A stretch of DNA of 35,277 nucleotides, taken from the NCBI GenBank assembly GCA_964423865.1, contig CAYRGN010000041.1, forward strand, positions 1 to 35,277, given 5' to 3'. The position numbers and the translations under genes were made by a program. The stretch is from Leadbetterella sp964423865. Lineage in GTDB: Bacteria > Bacteroidota > Bacteroidia > Cytophagales > Spirosomataceae. Under the pieces are notes generated by a model. That model did no database searches, had not been told where the DNA came from, and was given only the letters and a program-made list of their open reading frames with translations. Each line of letters starts with the position of its first letter. Position 1 is the stretch's first letter. This document shows positions 14,962 through 22,325 of this stretch, in pieces.

Positions 14962-16761
14962 ATGAAAACGTGTAAATTAATTTACGATAAAATTGTCCGA
15001 AATATAGAACTTGCGGTATTGCTCCTAAGCTGGGAGACTTCTTTTGGTCAGACCAGTACGGAAAACTGGGTGTTTAACCCGGGAATACTGGGAACCATCG
15101 CCCTGATTGTACTGGTGTTGCTGGTGCTGGTGCTGATCGTGTATTTCCGGATATCCGCCTATATAGGCCGTTTGAATGAAAAGCAGGAAGCTGCCCGCAA
15201 GCTGGAATTTTCGGAGGCCCTGATCGGCCTGAACCAGGCCGAGATTGACGTGATCCTGGAAAAACGCAAAGCAGCCCTCCACTACCGGCTTTCGGGGGAG
15301 GAATTGGGCAGCGGACTCCCCGTGGAAGATACCCGGGGCGTGATTGCGGGCGTAACCCACGAACCCGGTAATCCTTTGGTAGACGAAAAGAAAAGAACCA
15401 AACTCGACCTGGAAACCCCGGACCCGCTCAAGAAGATTGTGATCTGGTACCTGGGCGCGGCCGTATTCTGGCTGGTGTTGGGTACGGCTATCGGGCAATA
15501 TGTGGGTATGAAATTCGTGTGGCCCGAGATGGATACCGTGTCCTGGCTTTCTTTCGGGCGTCTGCGGCCGGTGCATACCAATACCGTCTTCTGGGGTTGG
15601 GCCTCCATGGCCATGATCGGCCTGGGGTATCTCGTGGTGGCGCGTACCTCCAATACGGTGATTTACAATTACCGCTGGGCCTGGATAGGCTGGGGACTGA
15701 TCAACCTGTCTGTTTTACTCGGGAATATCTCTCTGATGGCCGGTATCAATAACGGGGGTGGAGAATACCGGGAATACACCTGGCCCGTCATTGTACTTTT
15801 CGCTTCGGCACTCCTGCTGACGTTCCGGAATTTCTACAAAACAGTGGCTACCCGAAAGGTGGGCGAAATCTACGTGTCGAACTGGTATTTGCTGGGCGGG
15901 CTGCTTTGGACCATCACCCTGGTGACCATCGGTTACCTGCCTTTCTTCCAAAACGGACTGGGGGAAACGGTGATCCAGGGCTATTATATGCACCAGGGCG
16001 TAGGCATGTGGTTTATGACCTTTACTCTGGGTCTGGTGTATTACTATCTGCCATCTTCTCTCAACAAACCCATTTATTCGTATTCCCTCGGGGTGCTGGC
16101 CTTCTGGACCCAAATGCTCTTCTATACGCTGATTGGTACCCACCATTTTGTGTTTAGTCCACTGCCCTGGTGGTTGCAAACCGTGGCTATCGTTTTCAGT
16201 GTGGGCATGTTTATACCGGTGGTGGCTGGAACTACCAACTTCCTCATGACCATGCGGGGCAGCTGGAGTGATATTTCCAAGAGTTATGTGCTTCCTTTTT
16301 TCCTGGTAGGCGTGATCTTTTACTTCACGGGTTCGTCTCAGGGTAGCCTTCAGGCCTTCCGGTTTACCAATTACGCCTGGCACTTTACAGATTTCAACGT
16401 GGCGCATTCCCACATGACCATGTACGGGATTATCACCTTTATTCTCTGGGCCTGTGTCTATGCAGTGCTGCCCAAGCTCACGGGTCGTGAACCCCGGCAG
16501 TTTTTTGTGGGTGTACACTTCTGGATGGCCTTTATCGGCTTGTTCGCCTACATGATTTCCCTGATGGCGGGCGGTACGCTCCGGGGGCTGAGCTGGATGG
16601 ACGGCAAACCTTTCCTCGAATCTGTAGTATTGATGCAGCCCTATTGGGTATGGCGGGCTATAGGCGGCTCGCTCATGTTCTTGTCGCACCTCGTGTTTGC
16701 TTACAATTTTATCGTGATGATCAGAAGGCCTTTGAGCGCTGACCAACCATTAATAAGATGA
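14962..16761 (+). CDS. cbb3-type heme-copper oxidase catalytic subunit (CcoN-like) with N-terminal extension
   Basis: A 599-residue inner-membrane heme-copper oxidase subunit I of the C family. The core begins near residue 158. It keeps the low-spin heme ligand in GRLRPVHTN (H205), the CuB ligands H344 (YYMHQGVG) and H394/H395 (GTHHF), Y388 at exactly 44 residues after H344 as in CcoN (the cross-linked tyrosine), and H482/H484 (AHSHM). It has glycine, not glutamate, four residues after H344, unlike NorB, so residues favour O2 reduction over NO reduction. Before the core are a transmembrane segment (about 41-62) and about 95 charged residues not found in classical CcoN. It overlaps ccoO by 4 bases. 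Confidence 0.85.
   Translation: MKTCKLIYDKIVRNIELAVLLLSWETSFGQTSTENWVFNPGILGTIALIVLVLLVLVLIVYFRISAYIGRLNEKQEAARKLEFSEALIGLNQAEIDVILEKRKAALHYRLSGEELGSGLPVEDTRGVIAGVTHEPGNPLVDEKKRTKLDLETPDPLKKIVIWYLGAAVFWLVLGTAIGQYVGMKFVWPEMDTVSWLSFGRLRPVHTNTVFWGWASMAMIGLGYLVVARTSNTVIYNYRWAWIGWGLINLSVLLGNISLMAGINNGGGEYREYTWPVIVLFASALLLTFRNFYKTVATRKVGEIYVSNWYLLGGLLWTITLVTIGYLPFFQNGLGETVIQGYYMHQGVGMWFMTFTLGLVYYYLPSSLNKPIYSYSLGVLAFWTQMLFYTLIGTHHFVFSPLPWWLQTVAIVFSVGMFIPVVAGTTNFLMTMRGSWSDISKSYVLPFFLVGVIFYFTGSSQGSLQAFRFTNYAWHFTDFNVAHSHMTMYGIITFILWACVYAVLPKLTGREPRQFFVGVHFWMAFIGLFAYMISLMAGGTLRGLSWMDGKPFLESVVLMQPYWVWRAIGGSLMFLSHLVFAYNFIVMIRRPLSADQPLIR
14981..15004 (+). promoter_or_regulatory. Second copy of the Rrf2 operator region inside the first codons of ccoN
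   Basis: These 24 bases match 14353-14376, the segment holding the palindromic operator, at 21 positions. The differences fall at positions 8, 12 and 18, so the palindrome is degraded here (4 of 7 pairs kept). Such a match is very unlikely by chance. It lies over codons 7-14 of ccoN, so it could act as a downstream roadblock operator or be the remnant of a duplicated promoter. Function is inference. Confidence 0.55.
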
Positions 16762-17750
16762 TGAATTTTCACAAAGACCATAAAAGTTTAGTCAACACCT
16801 CCCTGGGGGTATTCGCAGGCCTCAGTATGCTGATTGCCGTTATTCCGGCATCGCAAATGCAGAAGACTCAGCCCCTGCCCAGTATGCAACCTATGACGGA
16901 GGCGGAGGTGAAAGGACTTCATATCTACATCGCCGAGGGTTGTGTGGCCTGCCATACCCAGCAGGTGAGAAATATAGAAATGGACCAGGTGTGGGGTACG
17001 CGTCCCTCGGTGCCGTCGGATTATTATTACAGCAAAAAAAGAATGGACGTCTGGAGGCAGTCGCCCTCTATCCTGGGAAGTGAGCGAACCGGGCCGGACC
17101 TGACCAACGTGGGGAAACGCCAGGCGGGGCAGGAGTGGCACCTGCTGCATCTCTATAACCCGAGAATTGTAGTGAAAGAATCGGTGATGCCGGGCTATCC
17201 CTGGCTGTTTTCCGAGAAAAGCAAGGTAGAGGAAAACGATGTGGTGGTGCCGGTGCCGGAAAAATTTTTGAAAAACAAATCCCGGAAAATTGTGGCGTCT
17301 CCCCAAGCGCTTGAGCTGGTGGCCTATCTCATTTCGCTAAAGCAGGCCGATATGGAAGAGACCGGTACGTTTATTCCCGCCCTCAAAAAAGATAAGGCGG
17401 TTGATAGTGCCGCGCCGGCCGGATTACCTGATGGATCTGTACTCTATTCCAACACCTGCGCTGCCTGCCACCAGGCCGACGGGAAAGGACTCGCGGGCGC
17501 GTTTCCCCCCTTAGCCGGAAGCACCATTGTCAACGACCCTAACGCCGAGCAGCTCATCCGCATCATTCTTCAGGGCTATGACGCCCGCCCCGAATACGGC
17601 GTAATGGCACCCTTTGGGGATGTGCTGAGCAACGAAGAAATAGCGGCCATCGCTACCCATGAACGGAGCAGCTGGGGCAATCAGGCTCCGGCCGTTACCC
17701 CGGATGAAGTAAAAAAAGTAAGGGAGTATATTCAGACATTAAATCAGTAA
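16758..17750 (+). CDS. cbb3 oxidase CcoO-like subunit fused to a second cytochrome c domain
   Basis: A 330-residue membrane-anchored diheme cytochrome c. After an N-terminal hydrophobic anchor (about 12-32), the CcoO domain has heme motif CVACH (C62-H66), RTGPDLTNVGKR, and the axial methionine in VMPGYPWL (M144). A second class I cytochrome c domain follows a linker, with CAACH (C234-H238) and M283 in GVMAPFGDVLSNEEIAAI. Canonical cbb3 complexes use a separate diheme CcoP; none is seen in the window, so this fusion may replace it. Translation is coupled to ccoN (ATGA overlap). Confidence 0.86.
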   Translation: MMNFHKDHKSLVNTSLGVFAGLSMLIAVIPASQMQKTQPLPSMQPMTEAEVKGLHIYIAEGCVACHTQQVRNIEMDQVWGTRPSVPSDYYYSKKRMDVWRQSPSILGSERTGPDLTNVGKRQAGQEWHLLHLYNPRIVVKESVMPGYPWLFSEKSKVEENDVVVPVPEKFLKNKSRKIVASPQALELVAYLISLKQADMEETGTFIPALKKDKAVDSAAPAGLPDGSVLYSNTCAACHQADGKGLAGAFPPLAGSTIVNDPNAEQLIRIILQGYDARPEYGVMAPFGDVLSNEEIAAIATHERSSWGNQAPAVTPDEVKKVREYIQTLNQ

Positions 17751-17755
17751 AAGGT

Positions 17756-18022
17756 ATGCAAAAGATAATAAAACTCATTTTTCTCCTGGTCATTTTCCTG
17801 CCGGTTTCTTCCATGGCTTGTGAGGTATGCCAGGCGCGTCAGCCGAAAGCTTTAAAAGGAATTACCCACGGTACTGGTCCGGAGGCCGCTTTTGACATGG
17901 TCATTATCTGGGGAGCGGTGGCCATTGTGGGCATTACCCTGTTTTTAAGTATCCAATACCTGGTCAGGCCGAAAGAATCCGCGCCTGATCACATTAAAAA
18001 TATAATCCTCTATGGAAGATAA
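17756..18022 (+). CDS. Small membrane protein of the oxidase operon, function unknown
   Basis: An 88-residue protein with a signal peptide (about 1-20), then CEVCQARQPKALKGITHGTG carrying a CxxC pair at the mature N-terminus, one transmembrane helix (about 46-66) and a short basic cytoplasmic tail. The CxxC would face the periplasm, next to the c-type hemes. It starts 5 bases after the CcoO gene and overlaps the next gene by 11 bases, so it is very likely a subunit or assembly factor of this oxidase. No named family recognised. Confidence 0.75.
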   Translation: MQKIIKLIFLLVIFLPVSSMACEVCQARQPKALKGITHGTGPEAAFDMVIIWGAVAIVGITLFLSIQYLVRPKESAPDHIKNIILYGR

Positions 18023-18434
18023 CCGTGTTGTAAAAGTATTTCTGGATGATGATCCCGTACCGTTCGCGGCATTCGCACCACCAGTCAAATTTGTGCTGGA
18101 TACCACGAAAATTCCGGACGGAAAACACCGCCTGAAGATCGTGGCGAAATCTACCGATAATGTAGAAGGGGTACGTACCATCCCCTTTGAGGTCAGGAAC
18201 GGCCCTGCCATTGCGGTGGTGGGCCTGCAAGACCATGAGGTAGTGAATGACCACGTGCCGGTCACCATTAACGCGTACGGAAGTGAACGCCGCGATATCT
18301 TCGTGGTCACGGGGTCAGAAACGCCGAAAGCGGTGCCGTCGTGGGTATGGGCCCTGCTTATCGCCTTTGCCGGCTTCGCGCTCTTCTATCTCATCATGTA
18401 CCTCAACCCCGACCTCTATAAATCGTTTGTGTAA
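18012..18434 (+). CDS. Ig-like/beta-sandwich protein with C-terminal membrane anchor, oxidase operon
   Basis: A 140-residue protein. Residues 1-108 look like a beta-sandwich or Ig-like fold (repeated short beta segments such as VKFVLDTTKIPDGKHRLKIV). One transmembrane helix lies at about 112-132 (WVWALLIAFAGFALFYLIMY). No signal peptide is visible, so it may be tail-anchored with the domain in the cytoplasm, unless the N-terminus is exported. It overlaps the preceding small gene, implying coupled translation. Probable accessory subunit of the cbb3-like oxidase; not recognised as a characterised family. Confidence 0.75.
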   Translation: MEDNRVVKVFLDDDPVPFAAFAPPVKFVLDTTKIPDGKHRLKIVAKSTDNVEGVRTIPFEVRNGPAIAVVGLQDHEVVNDHVPVTINAYGSERRDIFVVTGSETPKAVPSWVWALLIAFAGFALFYLIMYLNPDLYKSFV

Positions 18435-18479
18435 GGGCCTGTGCGCCCGTTTTAACAAGTACATTCAAAACCCATTATT

Positions 18480-19202
18480 ATGCGTATCACGATTCAAAGT
18501 ATTGTAGGACAACTGGTAGCGGATGACTACCGTACGGCCCCTGTTTTTAAACGGCACGGCATAGATTTTTGCTGTAACGGAAACCGGAGTATAGCCGAAG
18601 CCTGTACACGGAAAGCGGTGGAAAGCGAGACCCTTATCCGGGAGCTGGAAGAAGCGATTCAGACCGCAGATACCCAAGGCATAGATTATAAATCATGGCC
18701 GCTGGATTTACTGGCCGAGTATATTGAGAAGAAACATCACCGGTATGTAGACACGCGTATACAGGAGATTTCTCCTTTCCTGGATAAACTGGTACGTGTA
18801 CATGGAGACCGGCATCCGGAATTGGAGGAGATCCGGCAGATTTTTAACGCATCGGCCGGAGAGCTAACCGTACACATGAAGAAGGAAGAGTTTATGCTTT
18901 TTCCTTATATAAAGAAAATGGTAAAGGAAGGCGTGCCTGTGAGGTCTCCCTTCGGCACCGTGCAAGACCCTATCCGTGCCATGATGAACGACCATGACGG
19001 GGAGGGAGAACGTTTCCGCCGTATCGCTGAGCTGACGGATGAATATACGCCCCCGGCCGATGCGTGCAATACGTACCGGGTGACCTATGCTATGCTCAAA
19101 GAATTTGAAGACGACCTGCACCTGCACATTCATCTGGAAAACAATATTTTGTTCCCGGGGGCGATTGTTCTGGAAGAATCTTTGGCTTCCACTCAGGCGT
19201 AA
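18480..19202 (+). CDS. ric: Iron-sulfur cluster repair di-iron protein (Ric/ScdA/YtfE family)
   Basis: A 240-residue protein of the Ric (RIC, ScdA, YtfE) family, which restores Fe-S clusters damaged by NO or oxidants in the cytoplasm. The N-terminal ScdA/DUF542 domain has the signature GIDFCCNGNRSIAEAC. The C-terminal hemerythrin-like four-helix bundle shows di-iron ligand candidates in EKKHHRYVD, VHMKKEEFMLFPYI, MNDHDGEGERF and HLENNILFPGA. It follows the oxidase genes by 45 bases. Linkage to an Fe-S Rrf2 regulator supports NO or redox control of the whole cluster. Confidence 0.93.
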   Translation: MRITIQSIVGQLVADDYRTAPVFKRHGIDFCCNGNRSIAEACTRKAVESETLIRELEEAIQTADTQGIDYKSWPLDLLAEYIEKKHHRYVDTRIQEISPFLDKLVRVHGDRHPELEEIRQIFNASAGELTVHMKKEEFMLFPYIKKMVKEGVPVRSPFGTVQDPIRAMMNDHDGEGERFRRIAELTDEYTPPADACNTYRVTYAMLKEFEDDLHLHIHLENNILFPGAIVLEESLASTQA

Positions 19203-19269
19203 AATCAGAAAAAATTGTGGCATCATTCAGATAATAAGTTTAAATTTCCGAAAAAAATCAGAAGTCAAT

Positions 19270-19812
19270 ATGGAGAGTACCCCGGTAGAGGAGAAAAAAA
19301 ATACAAGGCAAACCAAACCCGTTGCCCCCAAAGTCAATGAGTTGGTTACTGCTTGCCAATCGGTCATTCTGGCCACCGTAAACGAGGAAGGCATGCCGAA
19401 CGCGAGTTACGCGCCCTTTGCCCGGATCGGAAACCGGTTTTATATCCTGGTGTCTTTTATGTCGCGCCATACCCGTAACCTTCGGGATGTGGGGAAAGTT
19501 TCGGCCATGTTTATTGAAGACGAGGCCGCCACAAAACAAATATACGCCCGTGACCGGCTAACCCTCGATATGAAAACCCGCCAAATTCAAAGGGGTACCT
19601 CCGAATGGGAGTCAGGTATCGGTAAGTTAAAGGAAACACACGGTAAAATCCTGGATATCCTGGTAGGATTGGAAGATTTTATCATGATTGAACTGACCCC
19701 CACGGGCGGTTCTTATGTAAACGGTTTCGGAAGCGCTTATTTTGTCAATGAACAACTGGAGGTAGTGCAACATAAAAATGATGTGGCGCATCAGACGGTA
19801 GAGACGAAGTAG
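19270..19812 (+). CDS. HugZ-like heme/flavin-binding protein (pyridoxamine phosphate oxidase fold)
   Basis: About 180 residues of the split-barrel PNPOx-like fold, closest to the HugZ heme-utilisation group. The fold region SVILATVNEEGMPNASYAPF is near 33-52, RHTRNLRDVGKVSAMFIED follows, and the C-terminal GSYVNGFGSAYFV resembles the HugZ heme-binding segment. A longer upstream reading frame exists, but it overlaps Ric; MESTPVEEKK at 19270 is the sensible start. It may degrade or buffer heme released from damaged cytochromes. A simple flavin reductase-like role cannot be excluded. Confidence 0.78.
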   Translation: MESTPVEEKKNTRQTKPVAPKVNELVTACQSVILATVNEEGMPNASYAPFARIGNRFYILVSFMSRHTRNLRDVGKVSAMFIEDEAATKQIYARDRLTLDMKTRQIQRGTSEWESGIGKLKETHGKILDILVGLEDFIMIELTPTGGSYVNGFGSAYFVNEQLEVVQHKNDVAHQTVETK

Positions 19813-19903
19813 GGTTTCTGGCATTCCGATTCCTCTCGTTCAATTCAAATGTGTGCCGCTTTTGTCGAATCGCTTCTTTTTTAAGGCCTAGAAATCAGAT
19901 AAG

Positions 19904-20305
19904 ATGGATCAATTAGCAAAAAGTATTCTGGAGTATAACGCAGCGCTGTATGAAAATGACCACTTAATGGCGGAGTTGTTGGCGCGGGAGATTACAGCCG
20001 GTTTGCCGGAGGCCGAAAATAAAGTATGGCACCGCCACCCCGTCTGGTTTCTGGAGGGCAACCCCATAGTGGGCTACACCCGGGAAAAAGGGGGCATGCG
20101 GCTGATGTTTTGGAGTGGGGCCGATTTTGAAGAGGAAGGCTTGCCGGTGAAAGGCGGGAAGTTTAAAGATGCGTCTGTTTTTTATAATTCGGTAGAAGAG
20201 ATTAACCGGGAAGACCTTCGCCGCTGGCTGGACAAGGCTAGGGAAATCCAGTGGGATTATAAAAATATTGTGAAACGCAAAGGGGTGCTGGAGCGTCTAA
20301 AATAA
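19904..20305 (+). CDS. DUF1801 domain protein
   Basis: A 133-residue soluble protein of the DUF1801 (YdhG/Fra-like) fold. The family-type stretch is HRHPVWFLEGNPIVGYTREKGGM, followed by LMFWSG and a C-terminal helical part with WDYKNIVKRKG. The function of such stand-alone proteins is not established. It is convergent with coaE, the two stop codons being only 2 bases apart, so no separate terminator fits between them. The 91-base spacer before it shows no confident promoter. Confidence 0.8.
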   Translation: MDQLAKSILEYNAALYENDHLMAELLAREITAGLPEAENKVWHRHPVWFLEGNPIVGYTREKGGMRLMFWSGADFEEEGLPVKGGKFKDASVFYNSVEEINREDLRRWLDKAREIQWDYKNIVKRKGVLERLK

Positions 20306-20307
20306 GT

Positions 20308-20892
20308 TTATCGTGCAGACAGGGTACGGAACAGGTCGTCGGCTTTCAGCACCTGGGGAATAATGAATTCCTGCTCGTTATTGTAAATCACGTAGTCAGC
20401 CAGGGTCAGGAATTCTTCTTCACTTTTCTGACTCCGGATGATGTTTTGGATTTGTTCTTCAGAACGCCCGTCCCGGGTTTTGATCCGCTCCATGCGTAGG
20501 GACAGGGGACTACTCACTACCATAATTTTATCCAGACCGGAGTTTCGGCCCATGATGGCTGCTTCTTTGAGTACATAAGGAGATTGCTGGCGCTTGGTCC
20601 ATTCCTCAAAATCTTTTCCTACGGCCGGATGCACGATGGCATTGAGTTTTTGCAAAAGATCGGGGTGCCCGAAAACCATCGCAGATACATGCGAGCGGTT
20701 GTATTTCCCGTCGGGTAGGTAGGCTTCTTTTCCGAAAAGCGTCTTGATGGTCTGCACGATTTCAGCGTTTTCTTCGGTCAGCGCCCTCGCACGTTCATCC
20801 GCCGCATACACCGGTATCTCCAGGCAGGAAAAAATCCTTGCCACCGTACTTTTTCCGGTACCAATTCCGCCGGTGATGCCTACTTTGAGCAT
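20308..20892 (-). CDS. coaE: Dephospho-CoA kinase
   Basis: About 194 residues of the P-loop kinase that phosphorylates dephospho-CoA in the last step of CoA synthesis. The Walker A motif is GITGGIGTGKST at the very N-terminus; YAADERARAL and VVSSPLSLRMERIKTRDGRS are typical. An upstream in-frame start would add 44 unrelated residues that only mirror the preceding gene; the ATG at 20892 puts MLKVGITGG at the N-terminus as expected. It overlaps the glycosyltransferase stop by 13 bases. Confidence 0.95.
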   Translation of the reverse strand: MLKVGITGGIGTGKSTVARIFSCLEIPVYAADERARALTEENAEIVQTIKTLFGKEAYLPDGKYNRSHVSAMVFGHPDLLQKLNAIVHPAVGKDFEEWTKRQQSPYVLKEAAIMGRNSGLDKIMVVSSPLSLRMERIKTRDGRSEEQIQNIIRSQKSEEEFLTLADYVIYNNEQEFIIPQVLKADDLFRTLSAR

Positions 20893-21884
20893 AGTTCGGT
20901 ATACGTTTTTTGTTTTCGCATAAAATAACGCCAGACCACAGAACCCCGGTATAGCTTTGTATAGCCCCCGAATGTTTTGGAACGCTTCTTTATCAGGTAG
21001 GGAATCCAGGTGTAAAATACGCAATGAGCCTTTAATACTGCCAGAAGGAGACCTGGGGAACCCTGAAGGAGATAGCGTATCCCCGATATACCATCCAGAG
21101 ACAAGCGGATAAACAAAAGGGGGAAGAGTGCGCCCGGCGGTAAATTCTTAAACATCATGGCCAGGTTATTCCTGAAGTTGAGGTAGGTTTTGAAAGGGTT
21201 TTCAGCCGACAAGGTACCGCCTCCTACATGATATACTACAGAAGCGGGTTGGCACGCCACGGTATAACCCGCATTGTGCATCCTCCAGCAGAGGTCGATT
21301 TCTTCCATGTGGGCAAAAAATCGATCGTCAAATCCGCCGAGGGACCGGAAAACTTCCGCGCGGACAAAAAAGCAGGCGCCCGAGGCCCAGAAAATCTCGG
21401 TAAGGTCATCGTATTGTCCCCGGTCCTCTTCCCGGTCCTCCAAGACACGCCCCCGGCAAAAAGCATACCCGAAGCGGTCCAGCATCCCCCCGGCCGCACC
21501 CGCGTATTCAAATTGGGTTCTCTTTTCGTAATCCAGAATTTTGGGTTGTACGGCCGCAATATTGCGCTGTTCTAAGACGGTTTGATGAAGCGGGGTGAGC
21601 CAGTCGGCGGTCACTTCCACATCCGAATTGAGTAAGAGGAAATATTCGTGTTCCAGCGCGGCTAGTCCACGGTTATATCCCTCCGCAAAACCGTAATTTT
21701 TGTCCAGGCGAATACAGCGCATGTCTGGAAAATTTTGGTCCAGGTAGGAAAGTGAAGCATCGGTAGAGGCATTGTCGATCACCACTACCTCAGCCCCGGG
21801 GCTGTGCTCTACCGTATGCCGGAGAAACTTTTCGAGGAAATGCTTTCCGTTATAATTCAGGATGACTACCGCAGTATTTTTCAA
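20880..21884 (-). CDS. Family 2 glycosyltransferase (rhamnosyltransferase-like)
   Basis: About 334 residues of GT2 (GT-A fold). Visible are TAVVILNYNGK at the N-terminus, the nucleotide-binding region VVVIDNASTDASLSYL, the metal-site LLLNSDVEV, FWASGACFFVRAEVF and GGFDDRFFAHMEEIDLCWR, the last two typical of WbbL-like rhamnosyltransferases. It ends with a hydrophobic and basic membrane-associating segment. An ATG at 21929 would start inside ybaB; a TTG at 21884 gives MKNTAVVILNYNG, the expected start, 16 bases after the ybaB stop. I prefer the TTG. It is probably in one transcript with ybaB and coaE. Confidence 0.85.
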   Translation of the reverse strand: MKNTAVVILNYNGKHFLEKFLRHTVEHSPGAEVVVIDNASTDASLSYLDQNFPDMRCIRLDKNYGFAEGYNRGLAALEHEYFLLLNSDVEVTADWLTPLHQTVLEQRNIAAVQPKILDYEKRTQFEYAGAAGGMLDRFGYAFCRGRVLEDREEDRGQYDDLTEIFWASGACFFVRAEVFRSLGGFDDRFFAHMEEIDLCWRMHNAGYTVACQPASVVYHVGGGTLSAENPFKTYLNFRNNLAMMFKNLPPGALFPLLFIRLSLDGISGIRYLLQGSPGLLLAVLKAHCVFYTWIPYLIKKRSKTFGGYTKLYRGSVVWRYFMRKQKTYTELCSK

Positions 21885-21900
21885 GCGTAGAAGAGAGCTG

Positions 21901-22236
21901 TTATTTCTTAAAGAGGTTGTCCAGATCAAAACCCGGAACTTTCGGCATCATGCCTTCGGTGACTTTGGCCATTTCTTCCCGGGCCTCTTCTTCCACCTTA
22001 CGCAGGGCGTTGTTCACCGCTGCTACAATCAGGTCCTGGGTCAGGCGCACGTCCTCCGGCTTGAACAGTTCCGGTTCTACCTCAATGCGTAGTAATTCTT
22101 TCTTGCCGTTCACCACCGCTTTTACCATACCGCCTCCGGATTCTCCTTCCGCAGTGATCTCACCAAGTTTTTCCTGGGCTTCCTGCATTTTAGTCTGCAT
22201 TTCCTTGACTTTACCCATCATATCAAAAATTGACAT
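21901..22236 (-). CDS. ybaB: YbaB/EbfC family nucleoid-associated protein
   Basis: A 111-residue small DNA-binding protein of the YbaB/EbfC family. It has the typical N-terminal FDMMGKVKEMQTKMQEAQEK helix, a central GGGMVKAVVNGKKELLRIEV strand region and a C-terminal helix. It probably binds DNA as a dimer. It lies first in a minus-strand group with the glycosyltransferase and coaE. Confidence 0.93.
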   Translation of the reverse strand: MSIFDMMGKVKEMQTKMQEAQEKLGEITAEGESGGGMVKAVVNGKKELLRIEVEPELFKPEDVRLTQDLIVAAVNNALRKVEEEAREEMAKVTEGMMPKVPGFDLDNLFKK

Positions 22237-22255
22237 ACTTTTTAAGTTAACTTTG
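22230..22255 (+). promoter_or_regulatory. Possible promoter of the M28 peptidase gene
   Basis: TAACTTTG at 22248-22255 fits the Bacteroidota -7 box exactly. TTG at 22230-22232 is a possible -33 element, but the 15-base spacing is short. Just downstream, TTGCAT and ATGCAA (22256-22276) form a small inverted repeat in the leader. Confidence 0.4.
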
Positions 22256-22325
22256 CATTGATTTTCGATGCAATTTGTTGAAGAAAAAGAAGAAACTCTA
22301 AAAATATAACGAAAATATTGCGATT

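Noticed and set aside
14962..16761. Nitric oxide reductase (NorB) assignment
   Set aside because: The cross-link tyrosine position is kept (Y388), the NorB glutamate position after H344 is glycine, and the partner gene is CcoO-like rather than NorC.
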